A stretch of DNA of 64,000 bases from Undibacterium sp. KW1 (GTDB lineage Bacteria; Pseudomonadota; Gammaproteobacteria; Burkholderiales; Burkholderiaceae_D). The notes beneath the pieces were generated by a model that ran no database searches, was not told the DNA's origin, and saw only the letters and a program-made list of their open reading frames with translations. Positions 46,138 to 55,087 of this stretch are shown here, one piece after another. The stretch is from NCBI RefSeq assembly GCF_009937955.1, contig NZ_AP018439.1, positions 4,154,001 through 4,218,000 of the forward strand, given 5' to 3'. A program made the position numbers and the translations under genes. Each line of letters begins with the position of its first letter. Positions within the stretch are counted from its first letter, which is position 1.

Positions 46138-47796
46138 ATGTCAGCAATCATCCAGGCCATCTTTATCAATCCGCCCATGGCAATTGCCCGCCTGGGTGGC
46201 AGCAGTACGCCGCAAGAGGCATTCCAGTGGATACAAAATCCGGCACCGCGCGCCAATGCAGAAACCGTCATTGCCCCCGACTGGTCACTGCGCATCTTGC
46301 CTGACAGTTCGGTCGAGCCGTATATGCCGACTGAGCTCAGCCTGCGTGATGGAGAACTGATCAGGCCCGTTGCGCCCTTCTTTGAAATATGGGCAAGAAT
46401 GGGCGAGCCCGGCTCGGCAGAAAGCAGCTGGGCAGATGCTCCGCTGACCCCAGCCCTGTTGAAGCGCTTCAAGATACCGCTTGCCAACTTGTCACTGGAA
46501 GTGAATGCGCAAAACCACAAGGCGGCCCGGCGTGCCTCCAACCCGCTGCTACGTTTTGGCACCTATCCACCTGTGGTAGTAAGGGCAGACAATCATGCCA
46601 ACACCCCTTTGCTAGCTGTCAGCCCGCCCACAGCAGCCAACCCCATGATACCGGCGGGGCGCAATATCCCGCTAGGCAGCATACAGTTCTTGCTCAGCAA
46701 ACCCCAGCCCAGCAATGGTCAGCCCTGGCTGGCAGCAGTCAATGTAGAAGTATTTCGCTTTCGCTTTACCCCAGCGCGGGGTCGCGTATATGGCCCGCCA
46801 GATACCAGCCAGGATCACCAGCCACCCACAGGTGCTCCGGCACCACCGGTACTGGAGCCTTTCAACTTCCTCAACCCTGATGCAGGCTGGCGCGGTACCA
46901 CGGGCACGCAGGCATCTATCGTCAGACCCTGGGATACCTATGATGGCGCACATGATGGCAACGACAATGATGCCAATGACGAGCTGTCGCTAGGTGTCGT
47001 CGATGATACCTGCGAAGCCAGGGTCAAAGCCACGTTGCGCTTCCCTGGGGCGACCGGGCGAACCATCAGCAGCACCGCCAATGTCTTTGTTGCCCCACCC
47101 GACTTTGCCCCGGACCGTAGGCCTTTCCTGTCCATGGCGGATGAAATCAATGACCGCAGTGCCGACATCGCCCAGCGCAATGCCGCCATGAGCACAGCCG
47201 AGCGCGAGCGCTGGGTAGAAGATCTGTTCGAGCGCGCTTATGAAACCCTGAGCCTGCTCAACATCGATTACTACCGCGAACTAAGGGCCATGCGCTTGCC
47301 CGCCGGTGCACGGCGTCCCCAGCCCATCCCCGGTGACAGCATGCGCCTGCCACTCCGGGCATTTGGTGCCAGTGACCCTTTGCGTAATCCCGATTTCGCG
47401 CTATCCAATGGCAATGCCGATGATCCCCTGCCACTGACCAGCCATGCTCGTTCGCGCCACCGCTACCTGTCTGACTTGCAGGCCCTGCATGATTTTGTAC
47501 AGTTGCACCCCACCCGGCTGAAAGAACTGATACGCAAGAGTTTTCACCTGAGATCACCAGAAACAGCCAATGCCACCAGCATGCAGATGCCGCCACTGAT
47601 GCGCAACTCGAATGCGCTGCCGCTGACGCTGAGTACCTGGCAATATGATCTGCTGATGAGCTGGGTAGATGCGATCGTCCAGACCCCCGTTACCTCACCA
47701 CTGGGGCGTTCTGCCATTGTCGCCAGGCGGGCCGATGAAAGGCTGGATGAAATCCTCGCAGGCATGGGCACCGCTGCTCCTGGCGGCCAGCCATGA
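46138..47796 (+). CDS. LodA/GoxA N-terminal-like protein
   Basis: A 552-residue cytoplasmic-looking protein. Its opening INPPMAIARLGGSSTP resembles the start of LodA/GoxA quinone-cofactor oxidases (xxYPPIGIARVGxS). Further resemblance is seen in FRFTPARGRVYGPP and the following DDxxDxxVxATV-like stretch (NDELSLGVVDDTCEARVKATL). The C-terminal half is helical (SMADEINDRS... AERERWVEDLFERAYETLSLLNIDYYREL) and lacks the Cys/Trp region where LodA forms its cysteine tryptophylquinone. There is only one Cys (residue 292). It is the first gene of the four-gene operon and overlaps the radical SAM gene by ATGA. It could be the catalytic or scaffold partner; this is inference. Confidence 0.7.
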   Translation: MSAIIQAIFINPPMAIARLGGSSTPQEAFQWIQNPAPRANAETVIAPDWSLRILPDSSVEPYMPTELSLRDGELIRPVAPFFEIWARMGEPGSAESSWADAPLTPALLKRFKIPLANLSLEVNAQNHKAARRASNPLLRFGTYPPVVVRADNHANTPLLAVSPPTAANPMIPAGRNIPLGSIQFLLSKPQPSNGQPWLAAVNVEVFRFRFTPARGRVYGPPDTSQDHQPPTGAPAPPVLEPFNFLNPDAGWRGTTGTQASIVRPWDTYDGAHDGNDNDANDELSLGVVDDTCEARVKATLRFPGATGRTISSTANVFVAPPDFAPDRRPFLSMADEINDRSADIAQRNAAMSTAERERWVEDLFERAYETLSLLNIDYYRELRAMRLPAGARRPQPIPGDSMRLPLRAFGASDPLRNPDFALSNGNADDPLPLTSHARSRHRYLSDLQALHDFVQLHPTRLKELIRKSFHLRSPETANATSMQMPPLMRNSNALPLTLSTWQYDLLMSWVDAIVQTPVTSPLGRSAIVARRADERLDEILAGMGTAAPGGQP

Positions 47797-49124
47797 GTCT
47801 GTTACCGCTCCCGTCTGCGGCGCAGGCTCCTGGCAGTTATCGCTTCAGGTCCAGCCTGGGTCAGCATTTGCTGGTGGTACAGCACAGCCAGATTTATGAC
47901 CTGCCCGAACAGGAAACTGATGCTGATATCAGCCTCGATCATGCGCTCAGCCAGATGCTGGCACGCACCCTGGATAATGAAGTCAGCCTCGACACACTAA
48001 GCCTGCCTACTGTACAAAGCCTGTCACTGAACGTCAGTTCCAGTTGCAACCTCGGTTGCAGCTATTGCTATGCCAGTCAGGGTAATTTTGAGGGCAAGCA
48101 AAGCAAGGGCATGGACTGGGAACAGGCGCGCAGCAGCATAGACCGCCTGCTGGCAGGCGCCAATCCACAAGCGCCACTGACCCTGGGCTTCATAGGCGGC
48201 GAGCCCTTTGTCAACCGCGCACTGATACATCAGTGCGTGCACTACAGTGCTCAGCTGGCACAACAGCGGCAACTGGACTTGCGCTATTCCGTCACCACCA
48301 ATGGCACCTTGCTGCGGCCAGAAGATCACGAACTGCTGAGGCGCCATCGCTTTGCAGTCACCGTCAGCATTGATGGCGGCAGTGTCGTCCATAACCGCCA
48401 GCGCCCCATGCTCAATGGCAAGCGCGATTCCTTTGCTGCAGTCATCGAACACTGCCAGCCTTTGCTCGACCAACCCGGCATGTGCAAACTTGCGGCCCGC
48501 GCCACGGCCAACAGCCTCTCGCTTGACCTGGGCCAGCAGTTTGATGCCATTGCTGCACTGGGCTTTCAGGACATAGGCTTTTCGCCTTTGCGCAGCGGCT
48601 CGGCACTGGCATTGCAGGAGCAAGACTGGCCAGTATATGAGCAAGCCATGATCAGCCTGGCCAGCCGAGAACTGCAACGCGCATTGCAGGGGCAACAGAT
48701 ACGCCAGAGTAATTTCGCCACAGCCTTGAAGCAATTGCATGTCGGTGCCAGCAGCCCTTACCCCTGCGGTGCAGGTGGCGGTTATTTTTCTGTTGCCAGC
48801 GATGGCGACTGGTATGCCTGCCATCGTGCGATCGGCAATCATGATTACAGGCTGGGTGACCGGCATACGCTGGATGCGCCCAAACGCCTGCATTTTTTGC
48901 AGGAACGCCACGTCCATGCCCAGACCGACTGCCACACTTGCTGGGCACGCTACCTGTGTTCAGGCGGCTGTCACCAGGAAAAAGCCAGCCGCAGCGAGGC
49001 CTCTTGCGACTATATCCGTCACTGGCTGACTTTTTGCCTGCAGTCTTATTGTGAACTCAGCCAGGCCAGGCCAGATTATTTTACCCATTGCCGGCCATCC
49101 CCACGTGCCAGCAACCCAGCATAA
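47793..49124 (+). CDS. Radical SAM/SPASM maturase, PeaB(QhpD)/SCIFF type
   Basis: A 443-residue radical SAM enzyme. The [4Fe-4S] motif CxxxCxxC is CNLGCSYC (Cys85, 89, 92), and FIGGEP (134-138) binds SAM. The C-terminal SPASM domain has PCGAGGGYFSVASDGDWYACHR (Cys325, Cys343), the hallmark of the quinohemoprotein amine dehydrogenase maturase and SCIFF-maturase clade, followed by CHTCWARYLCSGGC (380-393) and Cys405, giving ligands for auxiliary clusters. Family members install thioether cross-links in peptides. The overlap with the upstream gene (ATGA) and the adjacent Cys/Trp-rich protein suggest that one of them is the substrate. Confidence 0.9.
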   Translation: MSLLPLPSAAQAPGSYRFRSSLGQHLLVVQHSQIYDLPEQETDADISLDHALSQMLARTLDNEVSLDTLSLPTVQSLSLNVSSSCNLGCSYCYASQGNFEGKQSKGMDWEQARSSIDRLLAGANPQAPLTLGFIGGEPFVNRALIHQCVHYSAQLAQQRQLDLRYSVTTNGTLLRPEDHELLRRHRFAVTVSIDGGSVVHNRQRPMLNGKRDSFAAVIEHCQPLLDQPGMCKLAARATANSLSLDLGQQFDAIAALGFQDIGFSPLRSGSALALQEQDWPVYEQAMISLASRELQRALQGQQIRQSNFATALKQLHVGASSPYPCGAGGGYFSVASDGDWYACHRAIGNHDYRLGDRHTLDAPKRLHFLQERHVHAQTDCHTCWARYLCSGGCHQEKASRSEASCDYIRHWLTFCLQSYCELSQARPDYFTHCRPSPRASNPA

Positions 49125-49146
49125 ACTGGAACATAAGGAACATAAA

Positions 49147-50871
49147 ATGAGCCTTCCCGACATCATCAAACTGATTCCTCGCAATGCTGCCGCCCTGCGC
49201 CGCACACAAACTGCTGACAGCGCCATTACGCCGGTTGCTGGCAATCCCGTCTCTACCCGTCTGGAGTCTGGCGTCGGTAATTGTTATCCCGGACTGGAAG
49301 CTGACTTGCGTAATCTGGAACGACGTTTTTTCCCCTTCCTTGAAGTCGATATCGCCAATACAGAAATACGCATTGTGGCCGTCGATAGTACTGCGGTCAC
49401 GGCAGCTGCCCTACCCGATGCAGTCGCGCAAAAATACCGCGACCTGGCGCTGGGCATCAGCCAGAATCAGCCCTGCATCATTAGCAGGATCAACGGTAAT
49501 TTCGGGCCCTTTGGTAATCATGATCTGAACATCGCTCAACTGCGCCGACCGAGCGCAACTAGCACTAGTACCAGCGCCAGCACCAGCACTGCGCCCCCGG
49601 ACGCCTGGACCGCAGTACGCCTGCTGCCAGAAAATACGGCCATCAGCCTGACGATACGGCTGGGTACCCGCAGCATCAGCCTGGAGGGCAGGCGCTCGAC
49701 CTACCTGAGTGGCACAGGCAGCCTGGCTGCCATGTTTGAACCTGGTGAGCTCACGCAATCCCTGTGCAGCCCCTGGACCCATGATTTTCGTGACTGTGGC
49801 TGCTTTTACTGGGCCAGCAATCATCCCGACATTGCCCAGCCACCAACGCCAGATGCCAGCGAGCCCGGCGTACCCTGGCTGGCAGCAGTGCCATGGGAGA
49901 GGCTGGACCGCAGCATAGGCAGCACGCCACCCTCACCCGCCAATACAACTCCCCCGGAAGAACTGGGCCACTATGCAATCAACCATCAATGGCAAAGCCT
50001 GAACTTTGTGCTGGAAGGCCGCGAAACCATACGCCCCTACAAACCAGGCAAGTTCACTGCAGTTCCACTGGCATCAAGAGAAGAATTACAGTTATACCTG
50101 CGTTATGCCGCCGGGCTGGAACTGGCAGCGATACAGGAATACCTGTCGGCGGCCTATTCGCTGCGCAGCCCGGCCAGCCTGGCAGCAGGCAGCTTGCGCA
50201 ACCGGGTCGCAGCCAGCTTTGCTGAACTCATGCGCATCGCCTATGGAGAAATGCGCCACCTGCGGGCTGTCAATAATGTACTGCAATCACTGAACGGTCC
50301 TGCCTATACACCGGCTTTGCAAGTAGCCAAAACAATTCCTGATGCCGCAGGCAATCAAAGCCCGGTACGTGCCAGGATACTCGACCGGCAAGCCATACTG
50401 GATTTCCTGGCGCTGGAACAGAGCAACCAGAGTGCAGATGCTTTATATGCACGCATCTACGCCACTCTGCGCCAGCCTGGCTTTGGCAGTGATGCAGACT
50501 GCCAGAGCATACGTTACATCATGGCCGAGGGGCAGGACCACTTTGAAACCTTTGAGAACATGCAGGTATGGCTGCAAGGTTTCCAGCCCAGCCAGTATCT
50601 GCACCAGAATTTGGTACAGGCACCTGCCGGCAACAGCGCCTACAAGGCACTGCAAACAGCTTACCGCAACCTGCTGGAAAAACTGTATGCCGGTTACCAG
50701 GCAGGCATGCCCCAGGGGGCGGTGGATATTAACTCGGCGCGTAGCGACATGGTGGCAGCCAACGGTTTTGGCAGCGCTGCCAGAGCCGTGATCAACGCGG
50801 GTTTCCTTCTGTCTTTCGATACCATCAGCGACACTCGTTTTACCTCTGTCGAGCCGCCACCAAGATTATGA
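49147..50871 (+). CDS. Cys/Trp-rich protein with C-terminal ferritin-like domain
   Basis: A 574-residue protein. Residues 37-70 (RLESGVGNCYPGLEADLRN...) and 205-225 (LCSPWTHDFRDCGCFYWASN) resemble the C-terminal half of LodA-type oxidases, with Cys207, Trp210, Cys217, Cys219 and Trp222 as possible cross-link or quinone residues. From about 313 a ferritin-like diiron domain follows: ELAAIQEYLSA (Glu325), GEMRHL (Glu368, His371) and AEGQDHFETF (Glu461, His465). It resembles the ferritin-like domain of VioB-type proteins (PF12902). The start at 49147 is set by AAGGAAC. It overlaps the flavoprotein gene by ATGA. The likely substrate of the maturases is inferred, not shown. Confidence 0.75.
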   Translation: MSLPDIIKLIPRNAAALRRTQTADSAITPVAGNPVSTRLESGVGNCYPGLEADLRNLERRFFPFLEVDIANTEIRIVAVDSTAVTAAALPDAVAQKYRDLALGISQNQPCIISRINGNFGPFGNHDLNIAQLRRPSATSTSTSASTSTAPPDAWTAVRLLPENTAISLTIRLGTRSISLEGRRSTYLSGTGSLAAMFEPGELTQSLCSPWTHDFRDCGCFYWASNHPDIAQPPTPDASEPGVPWLAAVPWERLDRSIGSTPPSPANTTPPEELGHYAINHQWQSLNFVLEGRETIRPYKPGKFTAVPLASREELQLYLRYAAGLELAAIQEYLSAAYSLRSPASLAAGSLRNRVAASFAELMRIAYGEMRHLRAVNNVLQSLNGPAYTPALQVAKTIPDAAGNQSPVRARILDRQAILDFLALEQSNQSADALYARIYATLRQPGFGSDADCQSIRYIMAEGQDHFETFENMQVWLQGFQPSQYLHQNLVQAPAGNSAYKALQTAYRNLLEKLYAGYQAGMPQGAVDINSARSDMVAANGFGSAARAVINAGFLLSFDTISDTRFTSVEPPPRL

Positions 50872-51938
50872 CGCATTACCGTGTTGCAGTGCTTGGCAAT
50901 GGCCCGGTTGGCATACTGGCTGCCTTGTGTGCAGCCAGGCAAGGACACGGCCCTGTGTTATTACTCGCCGCAGACCCGCCTGCCAGTGTTGATGCTGAAG
51001 GTGGCGGCTACCGCATTGAGGCTGTCCCTGTCAGCCTGCTGGCATTGCTGCTCGAATATGGTATTCACCCTCACCTGATCGGGGCCGGGCAGACGCATGC
51101 AGTCAGGCAGATACAGTGGGATAGCAAAGCCAGCATGTCCCTGCCCACCCCCAGGACCGTACACATACACCGCCCGGCACTGGAGCAGGCCCTGTGGCAA
51201 AAGTTATTGCAGCAACCGCGCATCCACCTGCACCTGGGCGAACAAAGCCTGCAATTGCATGATGCCGGTGCCCATGGCGCTGATAGTGACCATGGTGACA
51301 ACTGGCACGCCGACCTGTTAATTGATGCCAGTGGCCGCGCCGCCAGGACCGCCAGCAGCATAGACAAATCGCCGCAACCCTGGGTAGCCCGCCTGTTCAC
51401 ACTGGCTGGCAACACAAGGCCGTCCGGAAGTTTTCAATCTCATTTCCATTCTCACTTCAAGCTGGCAGCGCTACCCGAGGGTTATGTGTATAGCCTGGCT
51501 ACGCCCGAGGTACAGAATGTGGTTTTTGTCGGGCGCGGCAAGGCAGTCAAAGGCAGTGCAGAAGAATTGCAGCAACTCTTGCAGAGCACTCAGGCTGACT
51601 GGGTACTGCAAGGCTTGCCTCAGTTGACAGAATTTCATAGCGGCATGGCCCATCCGGTGTCGCTGCAATGGGCCACATCTGAGCGCAGCGTGCTAATCGG
51701 TGATGCGGCACTGGCGCGTGACATTCTGTCGTCCCAGGGTTTGTCCTGTGGCTTGTCAGAAGCACTGTGTGTAGCTGAAATGGGCACGCCACAGGCCAGG
51801 GCAAATTTTCAGCAAAGGCAAACACAACAACGGCAATTGCACGCCACGGCATTGCTGAACCAGATCAGGAGCTGCCTGTATGGCATGGAGACTGCGTGGC
51901 AAGACTATGCGCAATTTATTATGCGGGCACGCACATAA
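50868..51938 (+). CDS. LodB/QhpG-like FAD-dependent oxidoreductase
   Basis: A 356-residue flavoprotein. The N-terminal GNGPVG (10-15) is a Rossmann GxGxxG, HRPALEQALWQKL fits the NAD(P)H/FAD helix of flavin monooxygenases, and SVLIGDAALARDILSSQGLSCGLSEAL is the second FAD motif in the form seen in LodB, QhpG and tryptophan-halogenase relatives. In lysine oxidase and QHNDH biogenesis such proteins hydroxylate the Trp of the quinone cofactor. It is the last gene of the four-gene operon. No transmembrane segment is seen. Confidence 0.85.
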   Translation: MTHYRVAVLGNGPVGILAALCAARQGHGPVLLLAADPPASVDAEGGGYRIEAVPVSLLALLLEYGIHPHLIGAGQTHAVRQIQWDSKASMSLPTPRTVHIHRPALEQALWQKLLQQPRIHLHLGEQSLQLHDAGAHGADSDHGDNWHADLLIDASGRAARTASSIDKSPQPWVARLFTLAGNTRPSGSFQSHFHSHFKLAALPEGYVYSLATPEVQNVVFVGRGKAVKGSAEELQQLLQSTQADWVLQGLPQLTEFHSGMAHPVSLQWATSERSVLIGDAALARDILSSQGLSCGLSEALCVAEMGTPQARANFQQRQTQQRQLHATALLNQIRSCLYGMETAWQDYAQFIMRART

Positions 51939-52049
51939 ACCGCCAAGACTGTCAGTTTCAACACTGTTTAAATCGCCGGGGATCAACTAGTATCAGGGCA
52001 TGGAAAACAATCTCGACAACATCGATAACATAGCCAAAAAGGAGTCACC

Positions 52050-52406
52050 GTGTATCTCATCGCCAACATACTGACCGGCATCGTCGCCGCCCTGCATATC
52101 TACTTCCTGGTACTGGAAATGTTCCTGTGGGATAAGCCCATGGGTTTGCGTACTTTCAAGAACTCACCCGAGAAAGCAGAAATCACCAAGGTGCTGGCAG
52201 CCAACCAGGGTTTATACAATGGCTTTTTGGCCGCTGGCCTGGTGTGGGGCTTGTTGATGGGTGGCCATGAAGGTTTTCATGTGAAGATTTTCTTCCTGAC
52301 CTGCGTCATCGTGGCTGGTGCCTATGGTGCATATTCCGTCAGCCGCCGTATCCTCTACATACAGGCAGCACCAGCCTTGCTGGCTTTAGTGCTGCTGCAC
52401 TTTTAA
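52050..52406 (+). CDS. DUF1304 small membrane protein
   Basis: A 118-residue protein with four hydrophobic segments. The signature of DUF1304 is visible (MFLWDKPMGLRTF, LAANQGLYNGFLAAGL). The start is GTG at 52050, preceded at good spacing by AAGGAG. The function is unknown. It lies 110 bases after the flavoprotein and may be a separate unit; it is convergent with the potassium channel gene (stops two bases apart). Confidence 0.88.
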   Translation: MYLIANILTGIVAALHIYFLVLEMFLWDKPMGLRTFKNSPEKAEITKVLAANQGLYNGFLAAGLVWGLLMGGHEGFHVKIFFLTCVIVAGAYGAYSVSRRILYIQAAPALLALVLLHF

Positions 52407-52407
52407 T

Positions 52408-53304
52408 TCAGTTTTCCGGCACATCGACGATCTCTTCCGAGTCATGGAAGCGAGTATAGTGGATGTGCTGGACCTGGTCTGAATCACGGTTGCTTTCAAA
52501 AACATCGACATAGCGATGGTTCCAGTGTATCTGGCTGCAAGGGTAGTAGTGGCGCGCCCTTTGCGGCTGGTTGGTGGTGTCATCGACCCCTTCTATGCTC
52601 AGTATCAGCGAAGCCCTGCAAGCGTGCAGGGCTTCTTCATCCATGCCAAACAGCGGGCTGCTTTCATCAATGACATGGATGACCGTCCAGCCGAGGATAA
52701 AGATAGGGTGCTGCTCACGCTCCAGCTTCATGTCGATGATCTTGCGAAAACTGCCCATATTGGCCGTGCTTTCATCCCGCATCAGGCGTAGTTTGGCGGT
52801 CGCCTCGCTGATGATATTCATGCGCGCATTGGCCAGGCGTATCAGCAAGACCCGCTTGCCATCCATCATGTGGCTGACAGGGTGATTCGCAAAAATAATG
52901 CTGGAGCGCGGGCGTGAAAAACGCGCAAACATGACGCCGGTAATCAGTGCGACACTCGCCATACCGACAAAAATCTCAAGCGTGGCGATGCTATGCCCAT
53001 ACACAGTTTGCGGGTGCATGTCGCCATAACCGACAGTCGCCAAGGTTTCTACACTAAAGAAAAACGCCCCCAGAAAATTATTCGGATGCAAATTGCCGAT
53101 TGGGTTATCGCCCATCATGAATAGCGAGGCAAAGCACAGGTTCAACACCAGGAACACCACACCCACGCCCGCAAAAAACACCGGCCAGCTAGAGGTCATT
53201 GCATAGTAGTAAATATCTTGCCAGAACTGCGTACGCAAACCATAGGCAACGACAGAACGGCCACCCATGCTGATGCTACGGCCATGCGGTTTGTGTTGGG
53301 TCAT
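52408..53304 (-). CDS. Inward-rectifier potassium channel (KirBac-like)
   Basis: A 298-residue channel from the ATG at 53304; a further ATG at 53340 is possible but lies within a repeat region. Two membrane helices (about residues 35-60 and 100-128) flank the selectivity filter TVGYGDMHP. The C-terminal half is a cytoplasmic beta-sandwich with VIHVIDESSPLF and RHYYPCSQIHW, as in bacterial Kir proteins. It mediates K+ flow across the inner membrane; gating ligands are unknown. It sits between the four-gene operon and ybeY. Confidence 0.9.
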   Translation of the reverse strand: MTQHKPHGRSISMGGRSVVAYGLRTQFWQDIYYYAMTSSWPVFFAGVGVVFLVLNLCFASLFMMGDNPIGNLHPNNFLGAFFFSVETLATVGYGDMHPQTVYGHSIATLEIFVGMASVALITGVMFARFSRPRSSIIFANHPVSHMMDGKRVLLIRLANARMNIISEATAKLRLMRDESTANMGSFRKIIDMKLEREQHPIFILGWTVIHVIDESSPLFGMDEEALHACRASLILSIEGVDDTTNQPQRARHYYPCSQIHWNHRYVDVFESNRDSDQVQHIHYTRFHDSEEIVDVPEN

Positions 53305-53325
53305 GTTGGGGGCTTTCTGATGAAG

Positions 53326-53513
53326 TCCCCTCCCTTTCAAGGGGAGGGTTAGGGTGGGGATGGGTTTCGGTTAATTAGCGATAGATTAATTTGCGTCGGA
53401 AACCCATCCCCATCCCAACCATTCCACCGCGCAGCTTGCAGGCTGCTTAGAAATTTGTTGCGCAAAGCATGCTTTGCGAATTCCCACAAATCTCCCCTTG
53501 AAGGGGAAGGAGT
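53326..53513. repeat. Nested inverted-repeat intergenic element
   Basis: The gap between the channel and ybeY is nearly all inverted repeat. Twenty-two-base arms at 53347-53368 and 53399-53420 match with two mismatches (core GGGGATGGGTTTC/GAAACCCATCCCC). Outer arms are CTTTCAAGGGGAG (53333 onward) and CTCCCCTTGAAGG (about 53492). Between them lies the perfect palindrome CGCAAAGCATGCTTTGCG (53461-53478). This looks like a MITE or a repetitive intergenic element and is likely to have other genomic copies. Confidence 0.8.
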
Positions 53514-53523
53514 TTAAAAAACG

Positions 53524-53994
53524 TCACTGATACGGATTACTCAACCCCATCCCCGCCAGTATCTCTATCTCCAGCGCCTCCATCTCCTCAGCCTCATCAT
53601 CCTCTTCATGATCATAACCCTGGGCATGCAGGACGCCGTGCACGATCAGATGCTGGGCATGTTCAAGCACGGTTTTCTTTTGCTCGGCCGCTTCCTTCTC
53701 CAGTACATCGGTACAGAGGATGATGTCAGCCTGCGTCACCTCAGCATCTTCATCCTCGGTATAGGCAAAGGTCAACACATTGGTGGCGTAGTCCTTGCCA
53801 CGGTAATCATGGTTGAGCACCCTGCCTTCTTCAGCATCGACAAAGCGCAAGGTGATTTCTGCCGGGAAGAACAGCGCCGCCTGCACGGTCTTGCGTATCA
53901 GCGGGCGGGTCAGGATATCTTGCAGGCGCTTGTCGGCATATTGCACTGACAGCGTCAGCTTGGGTTTAATTTCGGTTTTACTTTTTGCGACCAT
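53524..53994 (-). CDS. ybeY: Endoribonuclease YbeY
   Basis: A 156-residue rRNA-processing endoribonuclease. The zinc motif [11 protein letters not shown] (H-x3-H-x5-H) is complete, with the preceding family pattern [16 protein letters not shown]. It takes part in 16S rRNA 3' maturation and ribosome quality control. It overlaps the phoH gene by 17 bases, as is common for this locus. corC and lnt, which often follow directly, lie about 8 kb away here. Confidence 0.96.
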   Translation of the reverse strand: MVAKSKTEIKPKLTLSVQYADKRLQDILTRPLIRKTVQAALFFPAEITLRFVDAEEGRVLNHDYRGKDYATNVLTFAYTEDEDAEVTQADIILCTDVLEKEAAEQKKTVLEHAQHLIVHGVLHAQGYDHEEDDEAEEMEALEIEILAGMGLSNPYQ

Positions 53995-55087
53995 GATGGG
54001 CAGAGCTTAAAGGAGTTGCAGGTTTCAGCAAGCCGATGGCGGCGCTGTTGGCGGTGGCATTGGCGTTGGCACTTTCATAGGCATCGACTATGCGGGCGAC
54101 CAGCGGATGGCGTACCACATCGACACTGCCAAAATGGGTAAAGCCTATGCCGCGTACACCATCGAGTACCTGGCAGGCATCGATGAGGCCACTCTTCACA
54201 TTACGCTGCAAATCAACCTGGGTAGGGTCACCAGTAATTACCGCCTTGCTGCCAAAACCTATGCGCGTCAGGAACATTTTCATTTGTTCCGGCGTGGTGT
54301 TTTGCGCTTCATCGAGGATGACAAAAGCATGGTTCAGGGTACGGCCACGCATATAGGCCAGCGGGGCAATTTCGATGACCTGTTTTTCAAACATTTTTTG
54401 CGTGCGGTCAAAGCCAAGCAAGTCATACAGCGCGTCGTACAAGGGGCGCAGATATGGATCGACCTTTTGCGCCAGATCACCCGGCAAGAACCCCAGGCGC
54501 TCGCCTGCTTCCACCGCAGGGCGGGTCAGCACGATACGCTTGACGGCATCACGCTCCAGCGCATCCACGGCGCAGGCAACGGCCAGATAAGTCTTGCCAG
54601 TACCAGCCGGGCCTATGCCAAAGCTGATGTCGTGTTCGAGTATGGTCTTGATGTAATGGTTCTGATGCGGCGTGCGCCCGCGCAAATCGCTGCGGCGGGT
54701 TTTGAGCATAGGGCTTTCGATGTCGGCATCTTCCGGCAGTGGTGCATCCACCGCGACGGCATCGGCAGGGATAACATCTTCCTGATCTTTGCCGCCCTTG
54801 CCTTTTTTGAGGCTCTTGCTGGCGCGTTGCTCTACCAGGGCCAGCTGCACTTCATCGATGGTGATGATTTTTTTCGCCAGACCATAGAAATGTTCAAGTA
54901 TCTCTATCGCTTTCTCGGCATTGTGGCCGCTGACGATAAATTTTTCACCACGGCGAAATATCGTCACATCCAGTGCCGATGATATCTGCCGCAAGTTCTC
55001 ATCCAAAGGCCCGCACAGATGTGCCAGGCGGGTATTGTCCAGAGGTTGAGGGATGAAGTGCGCTACCGGCACGGGTGTTTTTGCCAT
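53978..55087 (-). CDS. phoH: PhoH-like ATPase (YbeZ)
   Basis: A 369-residue PhoH-family protein. Walker A is [11 protein letters not shown] (about residues 159-169) and Walker B is FVILDEAQN. An N-terminal domain with a KH-like segment precedes the ATPase. The family is tied to RNA metabolism together with YbeY. Its ATG shares one base with the miaB stop (TAATG), and its 3' end overlaps ybeY, so miaB-phoH-ybeY form a coupled operon. Confidence 0.95.
   Translation of the reverse strand: MAKTPVPVAHFIPQPLDNTRLAHLCGPLDENLRQISSALDVTIFRRGEKFIVSGHNAEKAIEILEHFYGLAKKIITIDEVQLALVEQRASKSLKKGKGGKDQEDVIPADAVAVDAPLPEDADIESPMLKTRRSDLRGRTPHQNHYIKTILEHDISFGIGPAGTGKTYLAVACAVDALERDAVKRIVLTRPAVEAGERLGFLPGDLAQKVDPYLRPLYDALYDLLGFDRTQKMFEKQVIEIAPLAYMRGRTLNHAFVILDEAQNTTPEQMKMFLTRIGFGSKAVITGDPTQVDLQRNVKSGLIDACQVLDGVRGIGFTHFGSVDVVRHPLVARIVDAYESANANATANSAAIGLLKPATPLSSAHHGRKK

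Noticed and set aside
48024..48935. 303-codon open frame on the minus strand
   Set aside because: Antisense to the radical SAM gene and without recognisable motifs.
54107..54982. 291-codon open frame on the plus strand
   Set aside because: Antisense to phoH, with Walker motifs on the other strand; treated as a frame shadow.
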